Virus record (IMG/VR): IMGVR_UViG_3300009124_000005
Coordinates: 27,699 to 91,698 of that record
Direction: 5' to 3' (one strand)
DNA from: a virus
DNA: 64,000 bases
Below are positions 28,901 through 36,110 of this stretch, one piece after another. The notes under the pieces are model-generated. The model made no database searches, had not been told where the DNA came from, and was given only the letters and a program-made list of their open reading frames with translations. How positions within the stretch are numbered: position 1 is the stretch's first letter; every line of letters begins with the position of its first letter. Position numbers and translations under genes: made by a program.

Positions 28901-30425
28901 AACGGATCACCCTGATGGTTGTGTAATCAATAAGTTAGATAAGCAAACAAATGCTTCATTTATTACTGGATTTGACTTCGATTACAACGGTGAATTAGAT
29001 CCTGTATCAAGTGTACTCATTACTGATGCACAAGTTCAGAAGATTGTTTCTGACGGCACTGACATTGTTACGATTCATTGGCAGAGTGAAACAAACTCTA
29101 CACTTAATGTTGATTATGGTGAGTTTATCAGAATCTCTGGCACAAACGTAAGTGAACTGAATGGTGATTGGCCTGTACAATCAAGCATTGTTGCTAATGC
29201 TAGTACGGTAGAAGTTAGACTTTCTAATACACTTGCTGCTGCTGAATATCTCTGGTCTGATCAATCTTCTGATGCAGAAGTTAGACTGCAGAGTGCATCT
29301 GGTCTTCTTGCTGATACTGCTAATGTTCGTATTGGTATTTCTGAATTCGGTGGAGTTTTAACAACTAGTGATTACTTACTTCTTTCTAATAGTGAGATTG
29401 TTAAAGTTGTTGAACTAGTATCTACAGACATTCAATCATTCATTGTTACTGATGGTGGTACGCCAGAGTCTGTTAACTTTAAGATTGAATCTACAACCGG
29501 TAATACATTCGGTAGCGGAGATCTTAACTTCGGTCAAGGATTTAATAAGTTAGTTGTTGATGGTCCTACAGGTAATACTGCTATTGCAGGAACACTTACT
29601 ACCGAGAACACACTTACGATCAACGGTTCTACAATCGAAGGTCAGCAGTTCTTTACAATCACCAACGGTGGTCCTTCTTACCTATCTGATGGAACAACTG
29701 TTGCGGTTCCGTTCAGAAAAACATTCCAGATTGATACTGCAACAGGTGATTTGATCTTGAATGGTGGTAACTTCAATATCTATAGTGTTGATGGAACTAC
29801 ACCGAGACTTACCTTTGATAATTCTTCTGGAGATTTTACCACATACGGTTCATTCTCTGCTTTAGGAACAGGAACAAGTACATTTGGCGGATCATTAGCA
29901 ATTGCTGGTGATGTTACGATCAATGGTGGTGACCTAACTATTAACTCTGGAGGAAACCAATCCTTCGCTATTCGTGCTGATAAAGCGATTACACTTGGTG
30001 GAATTACTAACTACTTCTCACCTACAGGTGGCCGCAGATGGGATTATTCCGATTCCTTTGTTGTTGAAGCCGACGCAAACGTAAATTACTTCTTAAATGT
30101 AAGTCAGAACACGGTTGTTAAACTTCCTGATAATGCAAAATTGGGCGACATGATTAGGATTATAGATATTGGTGGTATCCTGACCTATAACTTATCACTT
30201 GTTGTTAGAGCACCAAGTAATGTTAGAGTTCAGAATTCTGCTAGTAACACAGGATCTATAATGCTTTCTGGTAACTCCGCAAATCTTTCTGGATGGAATG
30301 GTGGTGAACTTATTGTTCAAACACCTTATGCAGGATTTGCTCTTGTGTATGCAGGAGCATCTGATCCTGACGGAAATACCGCTGTTTCTACCTCCAAAGT
30401 TGGTTGGTATCTAATCGAAGTATAA
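19980..30425 (+). CDS. Giant virion structural / tail-fibre-like protein
   Basis: A 3,481-aa protein, the largest in the window. The N-terminus (NLYSSKTGKYLYVSPDDF...SPLRPFKTIQRA) is typical of a very long cyanophage structural protein and resembles right-handed beta-helix pectate-lyase-like starts. An internal module (KC-D-G--V-A---D---GGN, then E-TES--AF--AR) occurs three times, at about residues 175-255, 310-390 and 1040-1110. The second half consists of Gly/Asn/Thr-rich beta repeats. It is followed by collar-domain fibres, so it is probably a distal tail or fibre component. No catalytic motif is seen. Confidence 0.75.
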   Translation: MPLTRLDNLYSSKTGKYLYVSPDDFNATDELDNRGNSPLRPFKTIQRAFIEVSRYSYLPGKDNDRFDQFSVMLMPGNHFIDNRPGLVDAATPVSRNFDAGNLIEANTQEIIDRAAAEIAVQHPDFYYPGDNQTDDGSRYADSYRLIQLNRQEIIDNAYAVVAANPPVPAPPDLENKCKIDIGRFIDAVSLDVAQAGGNVYTRKLLQNYFNEAGTAWIDDSLEGEVTESIAAFESARDNMLLAITNQLTVKDLTITADPATGDNEDPASCADVQTFINNLTTVVTTVLSDENLSNLPAETVSDHETAGEQKCKRDLGYVVEAVIADIRNGGNANTISATKNYFDRDGNPVADGLVGEITESVTSFNKARDMMKLAVTNSLYEKDLTISPGPAIAGQATPTIEYNASGNIATCVDVQSSITTLVAILTDTLTAGTLTGLAAVQVTGTVPVFDYNRALEEWQDDSILDLSNPDNVLYKFNSTTGGTIVPRGCSLIGYDLRRTIVRPLFVPDPVDGAYGRTSIFNLTGGCYLWQFTIKDGDLSENSPLYDQADRVGKVYNNPSDFSSLAIPEYSHHKITIMTYADNAELDRYYEKVGRAFAQFQPTIDDGDLEALVQENRIVGPLSDTRTIESIEIVDIAPGSSARITVSTKIDHGYFRGQYIAVINSGLSENVNGTFKVDTVDQDNPKVFSYTIPINAAGLGLVSGTTYTAANGLGTNGVIQAEIDSVESASPYVFNCSIRSTWGQCGMWADGSKATGFKSMVVAQYTGVSLQKDDRAFIRYDRFTNTWNQAALTDAFATIPYHTKGDAYWKDDWRNFHIRATDDSFIQCVSVFAVGFHDHFLMESGGDMSITNSNSNFGNTSLHAIGFKGFSFNQDKGGYIDAIIPPKVVNTSATAIVKQQYYTIDIEASNDQGNNTSLYLAGDTNQDPADRPAATIGGYRIGAKTGDRLYVKLPSGGVGGKQTYSAELSPSGFQTFTTSLSTLTPAGLNINLDVDGDGNDDFNYAQDAANQIERNRVWLQQETYGHITAKYPALLTNPNITIGKCERDIGYFVDATVKDLRLGGNINTILAAEGYLVGGQLDFIDNELTETLEAYDYLKRLMIGAMRNFNFLIKNCTTTDGSATVVVGDTSGLVPGMRVIEYDQDDYTNGLLDDGAVSLPDNINVNTAIIGEIVNSTTITLVDQATGVAYNAVGTTNTAWLYFENLSQYAQTFQYANNDITQDTNYPECANIATAIEGYFDNVNLVLSGNGSQAVRVEAPIESRSLTGRATLFSINTGGLQSDPHGLQTGTPVRLVPRALTVDTDKRLVRLPRGFETNRPYYVIAPGRDTYPYSFNNTSEFDTTAGTGLLLAATKENAAAGIYIYSPETEAIDPGVEIVLQQYVLDESYDLHRYVTNVSGIYLETDIPHVFDVPLPNVPAQTIFFRTSSDANSSLPDIAGGGPVETDVYYYPRYVTKTKFSVHTSQADAQAGVNAVIFTANSGSDFIVYGDKKTSPLKFDASNFNRWYLNVIDESSGGQNQNGILTRFHDPDFVDGTGNLFTPDTWYERYSDDRNELDRIYRLRYVVPQYLDNVREPLNGYVIKTRTDDRRRLRPQKLTLEPYSSGAPAVAQFFNPSQPTEQLGASLADLNTAGIDIGSPEDLYDPYENPLQIEFQSKIATTIQSARTVTNDLGESRLELTVFDHTITNQSLKNEIFTIIEISAPQGAGIEEDLFNSDDDNYVTWSGYCTGSAYVHAYFPAAIEATAFVILKNVTGKLDFNTAGAGYVGNTVTTFTQSNGTFWELLGEPDSWNNTTPYQGASRSTRDNFLYRIEGANLYTVVPGDRVTTPGGDTYTVSNISDVPEIEDSFYIFDVEQIQEVIPAQQDGIYYLTAVRGNISPYPTGAGVGDNFRNYKFSQPISNLYPLDYKNDPLWFQVQDDGTRDVSIVDPPASSAAADNYVHGLVTLNDYKYSETKESVSDLLATDPLLSYQFTNTTSNVDGNIVDNRLRAQEGNASIGSENRKIPINGDSVYPLDGRYYVELRRPSIARSGNHTFEYLGFGPGNYSTGFPLRQEVVLSDKQDFYAQAKREDGGIVFYTGLNSNGDLYIGNRKINAITGEETFLEQAVLGDSGDDSDTIGALVTTFDTAVTFNDKVTVEGDLFLNNPVTINVDPFEGDSLRILSLVGAGDDPTLDRSSFRDNKDGDIVLTKNEVKAGVFKLNPRGNVGAQGQVYSIRTHYTGGTPSNVTPNNTGLVANGGSAWYSLQNITYGSSIIPNAGDIIWKGEEVGYSGSLGWIYSNFFTEIGDGQIFTITTDNSTAVTIQWAVGVTNQDLKVKVGEKLRISSFSNNFFDGTWNVISAVDVENTCQIRLFNEIAANTYNWEDEGPGAKIEVSESIWKETGVLGAEALRTYTNIPGDYKLGINTVGRTNQEASLTANVSSDSDPRANLDVVGNAFISGKNLVTYDALGAVSANNYLGEPSNNKVYFPLTNAFLVGGDSSDGDDFATLRVSTTDLAVVDQSATYRVGGRVGVNTSIGLDPSTELDKNFVVIGDSRFTGNVQIQDDLSVDGGDLNSTAESFQFLTNNVDFFVGLNQAESIILGNSTANSQSISIGDSVGSSSTQTVRIGSNAGSTNLKIHERSQNAVVDIATVEDDVTSNCDVRLGGGAPNLASSTYIGTYQTKLAGTLEVAAFAGTSSARIFTPAATLNIGDGQSTTALKLGVNASQVTIASLGGKTTIRNSLDVLATATVFGNLKLDGGLSAGIVELERARFATSPSDHIVGSLENPNVTFLKFSQTGKVIDTAGVGLWGGSSFLLGGGQIAAIDNINPTQSATWVANTTYSFIEATGGTGEGGLFTIQVLSDGTAVVELVSPGSGYSNNDLLTIPAAVLGNPAGDDLTFQVSGVNAAGNLYNLPITQPSVSDFQIGDLLLIDRADPLSPDSIDGTGATLPKDQSQTEIVQVVGLTNITNPNDPSGFRISVSRADSGTTARTDHPDGCVINKLDKQTNASFITGFDFDYNGELDPVSSVLITDAQVQKIVSDGTDIVTIHWQSETNSTLNVDYGEFIRISGTNVSELNGDWPVQSSIVANASTVEVRLSNTLAAAEYLWSDQSSDAEVRLQSASGLLADTANVRIGISEFGGVLTTSDYLLLSNSEIVKVVELVSTDIQSFIVTDGGTPESVNFKIESTTGNTFGSGDLNFGQGFNKLVVDGPTGNTAIAGTLTTENTLTINGSTIEGQQFFTITNGGPSYLSDGTTVAVPFRKTFQIDTATGDLILNGGNFNIYSVDGTTPRLTFDNSSGDFTTYGSFSALGTGTSTFGGSLAIAGDVTINGGDLTINSGGNQSFAIRADKAITLGGITNYFSPTGGRRWDYSDSFVVEADANVNYFLNVSQNTVVKLPDNAKLGDMIRIIDIGGILTYNLSLVVRAPSNVRVQNSASNTGSIMLSGNSANLSGWNGGELIVQTPYAGFALVYAGASDPDGNTAVSTSKVGWYLIEV

Positions 30426-30429
30426 AAAA

Positions 30430-31911
30430 ATGCCTTTCTATCAAGAAACTAAAACTGCAAGAGGTGCTGCTATTGGCACGATTATGCCATGGACTGGGGG
30501 ATTGACATCAATCCCCTCTGGATGGATTATTTGTGATGGTCAGAGTATCTCTGCTAATGATTTTCCGTTATTAGCACAAGCAATTGGAGACACTTATAAT
30601 GCTGGCAACAGCGATTTTGATGGTAATTTTCCTGGTTATGTGGGTAACATTAAAATGCCTAACCTCAACGGTAAAACGTTGATTGATATTGAGTCATCGT
30701 ATTTTGCCGATTTTAGTGCTGGTGGTACTGGTCGTCTTGCGGATGTAGATCCAAAAGCGTTGATCTTAATGGACCCTATCATCGGAACAAATGAAGATGC
30801 TGGAGTAACTACTATTTTTACTGATGTTTTTGTTGATTTAGTTTTTAATATTAATAATGATGACAGATCTGGATATCTAGGTAGAATACAAGGAAATACA
30901 AAAATTGATGGGGAAGGATTTATAACTATTTACCCTGGACCAAGAAAGTTAGGTAGAGCGCATATTAAGAGACATACTCATTTAGGATCTTTAGAAACTG
31001 TTGATAGTCGTAATAAAACTAAACCTGGACAAGGAGTAATTCCTTATGATCCGGTTTATTATACTCTTTTTGCTCAAGGTACTGATAACGATGGACAATC
31101 GGCAGATAGTGATGATGACGTCAGTACTGATGAAGCAAAAGGAGTTGCTTTTTACTTTGGTTGGTCTGACGACGAAGGTTGGCAAAATGATTCCCCAGCT
31201 GGCACGGGTACAGATACCTCTAACATATCTGCATCTCTACCTCGTCTTGTCCCTTCCACCGATACCGACGGTAACGAAGACTCTAACATATATGGTGGTA
31301 TCGTAGCTGGTAGATTGACGAGTGCTGGCTCGACCGGTGCAAACAGCCCTGCACCACAAGATGCTAATGTTGTTGATACATGGACTTTACAATGGCCCAT
31401 TGGCAATGATATTCCTAGTGGTTTTGGTGAAGGTCAACCTGGTAAAGTTCTTGCAAAAGCACGTTCAGAGCAACCGCCTATTAATATGAAACCAAGATAC
31501 GTAACTGGAACTCCCCTAACTGACGAATTTATTGACTATGATGGATTTGATAAGTATATTTCGGACAGGGTTCCTGCGGGTATCGGAGGAAATACTGTTA
31601 GCATTCCTGAAGGATTTACAAATTATTATACAACATCTGACACTACCGTTGGTGATACACTTGTGAGTAATCCTGGACTTGGTTTTATTGGAAATAATGA
31701 ATCTCCTGGTGCTCCGATTGTTGCACATACTCATGACGAGTTTGATGTATCATTTGATAGTAGTAGAATGAGACCTCAAAGCAACTTAACTGCAAGTGTT
31801 AGCATGCCAAATGCTACCCTTGATAATGTGGCAAATCGAAATGCATTACAAATTGATTTTAATATTCAACAACCAAGAGTAACTTCAATATACATTATCA
31901 GGGCATACTAA
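30430..31911 (+). CDS. Tail-collar-domain fibre protein
   Basis: A 493-aa fibre protein. Residues about 15-85 form a phage tail collar domain (GTIMPWTGGLTSIPSGWIIC-DG, then MPNLNGKTLI). The rest is beta-rich with His-containing segments near residue 180 (RAHIKRHTHLG) and 435 (VAHTHDEFD), which may bind metal as in T4 gp12-type fibres. It follows the giant gene by four bases. Confidence 0.8.
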   Translation: MPFYQETKTARGAAIGTIMPWTGGLTSIPSGWIICDGQSISANDFPLLAQAIGDTYNAGNSDFDGNFPGYVGNIKMPNLNGKTLIDIESSYFADFSAGGTGRLADVDPKALILMDPIIGTNEDAGVTTIFTDVFVDLVFNINNDDRSGYLGRIQGNTKIDGEGFITIYPGPRKLGRAHIKRHTHLGSLETVDSRNKTKPGQGVIPYDPVYYTLFAQGTDNDGQSADSDDDVSTDEAKGVAFYFGWSDDEGWQNDSPAGTGTDTSNISASLPRLVPSTDTDGNEDSNIYGGIVAGRLTSAGSTGANSPAPQDANVVDTWTLQWPIGNDIPSGFGEGQPGKVLAKARSEQPPINMKPRYVTGTPLTDEFIDYDGFDKYISDRVPAGIGGNTVSIPEGFTNYYTTSDTTVGDTLVSNPGLGFIGNNESPGAPIVAHTHDEFDVSFDSSRMRPQSNLTASVSMPNATLDNVANRNALQIDFNIQQPRVTSIYIIRAY

Positions 31912-31912
31912 A

Positions 31913-32812
31913 ATGGTAACGAGAACTAGTAACTATACTCACAACAAATCTAACTGGGGCGGAATTCCCGGAACCATTCAAATGCATACCGTTCATGGTT
32001 TGGGATTTAACAATGATCCAACTACTGCAATATTTAAAAATACCATGCCTGGGGGATTTTTAAAATGTGATGGAACCGTAAAGAATGCAAAAGATTTTTA
32101 CTTGTTATCACAAATTTTGGGAGTAGGAGACAACTCTAGATTCAAAAAAGATTCGGTTCTTGTGAGAAATCCTGATATTGCAACAAATGATCTTGGTCAG
32201 TTTCAACTTCCCGATTTAGGATCAAAAGTAATTATTGGTAGTAGAGGATCGGGAGAGTATTTTTCTACAACTTTGGAAGATGATGCTGGTGTTAGTAAAG
32301 TCGGTGTTGAAGTAGAACCTCTCACCAATATTGGAGATAGAGCAACAGTAAACTATATCGGAAATATGGTAATCGCCTCTGATATTGCTAACTTTAATGG
32401 AAGTCCTAGGTTTACTATTCCTAGAAATACCAGTTCAACCACTCTTTCTATTGATGAATTTCAAGGTCATTATCATAATGCTGGTGGCGGCGGTGGATTT
32501 ACAGTTTTAAATAAAACAGTTACTCATGCTACTGGTGGTGACGGTAAAGGACCTAGAGCTAACACCGCAAATGCTTCTGCGGGAAATAGTCTAGAAGAAA
32601 CTTCTTTAAATGTTCCTACAGGTGAACCGGGACACGATCACACAATTACAAGACCCTATACATATACTAGTGATTTTACATATACGTATAACAATATTGA
32701 TGTTCCTCTAGATGATATGGAATCTTATGTAGATGTGGATGTTGAAAATTTAAATGTATTGAATCAAGTCGTTACGCCATTTATTTTAGTTCATTATATT
32801 ATCAAATTTTAG
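31913..32812 (+). CDS. Tail-collar-like fibre protein
   Basis: A 299-aa fibre protein with a collar-type segment: MPGGFLKCDGTVKNAKDFYLLSQILG then FQLPDLGSKVIIGSRG (residues about 42-118). Histidines at HYHNAGG (near 185) and PGHDHTITR (near 240) repeat the paired-His pattern of the preceding protein. One base separates the two genes. Confidence 0.75.
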   Translation: MVTRTSNYTHNKSNWGGIPGTIQMHTVHGLGFNNDPTTAIFKNTMPGGFLKCDGTVKNAKDFYLLSQILGVGDNSRFKKDSVLVRNPDIATNDLGQFQLPDLGSKVIIGSRGSGEYFSTTLEDDAGVSKVGVEVEPLTNIGDRATVNYIGNMVIASDIANFNGSPRFTIPRNTSSTTLSIDEFQGHYHNAGGGGGFTVLNKTVTHATGGDGKGPRANTANASAGNSLEETSLNVPTGEPGHDHTITRPYTYTSDFTYTYNNIDVPLDDMESYVDVDVENLNVLNQVVTPFILVHYIIKF

Positions 32813-32824
32813 CGGTAATATTTT

Positions 32825-34417
32825 ATGGGACGGTATTCTATAGGTAGATCTGGTAGTGGTTACATTAGTGTACCATCAGATGTAAAGACCATGACTTATA
32901 TCACTGTAGCTGGTGGTGGCGGTGGTGGTTATCCTAACATTCCTAATTTACCTAGACCTGGATTCACGGCACCATCGGCAGGTGGATATACTTGTGCCGG
33001 TGGAGTTATATCTTATGGTGGTGGAGGAGGTAGTTTATACAGTCCTGGATATGGTGGTAGTGGTAACTGGCGTAGTGGTCAATCAGGTAGATTCGGTGGT
33101 GGTCCGTGGAATAGAGCTGCCTCTGGATATTCGAGTTATGGATCTGGTGGATCTGGTCAGTGGAGAGGAACATCTAGTTCATATGGTGGAGGAGGCGGTG
33201 GTGCATCTTGCTGTACAAAATCTAGAGGAACTAGTGGTGCTGTAGCAGGACAACAGATTTATGTTCGTATAGGATACGGAGGAACACAAGGAGGAAGTGG
33301 TAACTGTAGATATGGTGCTTCTGGAGGATTTTTTGGGTGTGTTTGTACATATGATGCACCGTTACCATCAATCAGTGCTAATCCTGGTGCTTTTCGATTA
33401 AATGGAACTGATGGAAATAATGCTCGAACAACGTTATCTTGGACGGTTGGTGGTGGGGATTCTACATCAGAAGTATTGGAAAGACTGCGAAATGGCTCTG
33501 TTGTTGAATCATATGGACAAGTAAATAGGACTAATAACTCGTTTGTCGTTGCTCCTACAGAAACTAGTGAATTTAGATTAACCGCTTCAAACCCTGCATA
33601 TAGTAGGTCAGATTCAGTTATTGTTAACGTTTATGTAGAACCGGTAGTAACATTTTCAGCATCCTCTGGTAATCAGGACCCAGGATCCAACCCACCAACT
33701 TATACGATAGTACAAGGAAACAGTATTATATTGTCTTGGAGCGTAACTGGCGATGCTTCCTCATTAAATATTTCACCTGGTGTTGGGTCTTCTGTTCTTA
33801 ATAGTCAAACGGTAGTATCTCCGACCATAACGACAACATATACTGCTACTGCTTCAGGATTAGGAGGAACTGGTTCTTCTGAATTACTAATAACAGTTTT
33901 GCAACCATCATCTATCAATGTAAGTGGACCTATTAATATATTGTATGGAGAAAATGTACCAATAACTATTACCGCTACAAATTCTGATGGTGGTATTAGT
34001 TACATTGCTGAATATCTATATCTAGATGGAACTAACGAGTTTAAACCTTCTGTAGCAATACCTAATACTACTGGAGATGAAGTAGAAGTAGATCCATATA
34101 ATATTCCTATTGAATATAATGATTTTGGTCCATTTAAAGTGCGACTAGTGTTTACTGTAGATGGATATGGTAGTTTGGCAGCAACTGATACTATTGAAGT
34201 TCCTGTCATTATCGACCAACTGCCTGATGCCATTGACATTCCAGAAACTGATGATACTTTTAAGAATGAAGAACCTGTCGTAACACCTGATGTTGAAGTT
34301 ACGACAGATCAAATTGTTATTGATGATATTGATATACCTGTTGAAGTTAAAGCAGATTATCCAATACAGATTGAGATTGATGACAGCGGAACATTCATTA
34401 ATGTGAGGGAAATCTAA
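32825..34417 (+). CDS. Gly-rich adhesin-like protein 1
   Basis: 530 aa. Residues 1-175 are extremely Gly/Ser/Tyr-rich (SIGRSGSGYISVP, VAGGGGGG, repeated GGSG), comparable to Gly-rich receptor-binding domains of T-even adhesins. Two Ig/PKD-like beta domains follow (about 178-270 and 272-360), with the repeated phrase ILSWSVTGDASS and TTTYTATASGLGG. The C-terminal 65 residues form the module shared with the next two genes. It probably forms part of a receptor-binding tip. Confidence 0.7.
   Translation: MGRYSIGRSGSGYISVPSDVKTMTYITVAGGGGGGYPNIPNLPRPGFTAPSAGGYTCAGGVISYGGGGGSLYSPGYGGSGNWRSGQSGRFGGGPWNRAASGYSSYGSGGSGQWRGTSSSYGGGGGGASCCTKSRGTSGAVAGQQIYVRIGYGGTQGGSGNCRYGASGGFFGCVCTYDAPLPSISANPGAFRLNGTDGNNARTTLSWTVGGGDSTSEVLERLRNGSVVESYGQVNRTNNSFVVAPTETSEFRLTASNPAYSRSDSVIVNVYVEPVVTFSASSGNQDPGSNPPTYTIVQGNSIILSWSVTGDASSLNISPGVGSSVLNSQTVVSPTITTTYTATASGLGGTGSSELLITVLQPSSINVSGPINILYGENVPITITATNSDGGISYIAEYLYLDGTNEFKPSVAIPNTTGDEVEVDPYNIPIEYNDFGPFKVRLVFTVDGYGSLAATDTIEVPVIIDQLPDAIDIPETDDTFKNEEPVVTPDVEVTTDQIVIDDIDIPVEVKADYPIQIEIDDSGTFINVREI
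34210..34290 (+). repeat. Shared adhesin C-terminal module, copy 1 (5' part)
   Basis: Encodes DQLPDAIDIPETDDTFKNEE. From about 34224 the DNA matches 35911 onward almost base for base over about 70 bp (one difference CGTC/TGTT-type). The further part GATATACCTGTTGAAGTTAA is also repeated in both. A diverged third copy starts near 37465. Confidence 0.8.
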
Positions 34418-36108
34418 TGCCAAGTTATTCGGGAAGGGGATATGGACAGAGAACTATTCAAATACCAGCAGGATCTACGAATGTAAGATTTAGTATAGGA
34501 GCTGCATCAGGTGGTGGATCAGCATCTACTACATGGAATTATTCTCGTGGTGGTTTTGGTAGATCTGGTGATTTTAGATTAACTAGTCGTGACTATACAT
34601 ATAATCTGACGTTTTACATGGGTCGAGAAGGATCAAAAGGACAAGGACCAGCTAACCCTGGTGGATATGGTGGCAGTTCCCCGATTGCAAGCGGTGGTAA
34701 TGGTTACCGTTCTGGTGGCGGTGGAGGTGGAGCATCAGGAGTATATGACGGTGGATTGAACAGATATACTGTCATTGTTGGTGGTGGTGGCGGCGCTGGT
34801 AGATTTGATAACAATACTGGTTATGGTGGATATTATACTGCCGGTCGTGGTATTGGTGGCGGAGGTACAACAAGTGGAATAGGTGGAAGAAATGGTGGGA
34901 ATGCTCCTGCAGGTCACCGTGGTGGTGGCGGTGGAGGATCTTCTACTGGCGGTGCCGGTGGGTTAGGTGGTGCAACAACCACCAATGGATATGCTGGTAT
35001 TGGAGGAAATTCTGCTTGGTATAGCAATGGAAGTTATTATCAATGGACTTATAATAGTGGATATAGTAATTTTGGTGACGGATTCTATACGTTGTCGTTT
35101 GATTATGCTAGACCAAATATTCAGTATTTTACAATTAGTCCTGATCAAATTGTTCGAGGCGGCAGTGCTCAACTAACATATCAAATTAATGGTTATGTAA
35201 CTAATGTTTCTTTGACTGATTTTAGTGGCAATCAACCACAAAATCAGTCACCTCCTGGTGTTACAATATCACCTGTTAATGATAGAACATATACGTTAAG
35301 TGCATTTGGACCTGGAGGAACTACTTCGCAATCCGTAAGTGTTGATGTTCTTATTCCACCAACCGCTACTCTTACAACAACTGCTACTGATAATACAATA
35401 ATACAAGGGCAATCTACCTTTTTAGAATATACTATTACTGGAGATGTTTCTTCAGCACAAATTTCTCCTGGCATTGGTCCTATTAATATTCAGTCAACTC
35501 CAATCCAAATATCTCCAACTGTAACTACGACATATACAATAACTGCTTCTCATCCATTAGCAGGTCAAGGTTCTAATCAAGTTACTGTTACTGTTATTAC
35601 ACCTCCTGTAATAACATTAACGTATCCTTTATCTGTTGATTATGGTGAAGATATTAATCTCAATGTACAATCCGAAAATGCTACCACATCTCTACAATTA
35701 TTAGTAAGATATTATTACGCTGACAATACATATACTGACTATGAACTTGTGGAAGATCTTCCTATTGCAGATGTAGTTGATCGAGATGTGATACACACAC
35801 CAACTTATAATAATCTTGGACCTACTATTATAGAATATAAATTATATGCTATAGGTGAGGGTTCATTGACTGCGGAAGATATTGAACAAGTATCAATCAA
35901 CATTGACAGAATGCCTGATGCCATTGACATTCCAGAAACTGATGATACTTTTAAGAATGAAGAACCTGTTGTAACACCTGATATCGCAGTTACTAGTCAG
36001 CGACTTCTTGTTGATGGTATTGATATACCTGTTGAAGTTAAAGCAGATTATCCAATACAGATTGAGATTGGTGATAGTGGAATCTACGTAGATATCAGGG
36101 AGATTTAG
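34417..36108 (+). CDS. Gly-rich adhesin-like protein 2
   Basis: 563 aa, overlapping the previous stop by one base. It has the same plan: Gly-rich N-terminus (1-225; GGGGGGASG, GGGGGAGR, RGGGGGGSSTGG), two Ig/PKD-like domains (about 228-310 and 315-395) and the shared C-terminal module, nearly identical in DNA to that of adhesin 1. Confidence 0.7.
   Translation: MPSYSGRGYGQRTIQIPAGSTNVRFSIGAASGGGSASTTWNYSRGGFGRSGDFRLTSRDYTYNLTFYMGREGSKGQGPANPGGYGGSSPIASGGNGYRSGGGGGGASGVYDGGLNRYTVIVGGGGGAGRFDNNTGYGGYYTAGRGIGGGGTTSGIGGRNGGNAPAGHRGGGGGGSSTGGAGGLGGATTTNGYAGIGGNSAWYSNGSYYQWTYNSGYSNFGDGFYTLSFDYARPNIQYFTISPDQIVRGGSAQLTYQINGYVTNVSLTDFSGNQPQNQSPPGVTISPVNDRTYTLSAFGPGGTTSQSVSVDVLIPPTATLTTTATDNTIIQGQSTFLEYTITGDVSSAQISPGIGPINIQSTPIQISPTVTTTYTITASHPLAGQGSNQVTVTVITPPVITLTYPLSVDYGEDINLNVQSENATTSLQLLVRYYYADNTYTDYELVEDLPIADVVDRDVIHTPTYNNLGPTIIEYKLYAIGEGSLTAEDIEQVSINIDRMPDAIDIPETDDTFKNEEPVVTPDIAVTSQRLLVDGIDIPVEVKADYPIQIEIGDSGIYVDIREI
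35897..35977 (+). repeat. Shared adhesin C-terminal module, copy 2 (5' part)
   Basis: Near-identical counterpart of 34210-34290. The high DNA identity inside otherwise diverged genes suggests recent recombination or gene conversion. Confidence 0.8.
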
Positions 36109-36110
36109 AT

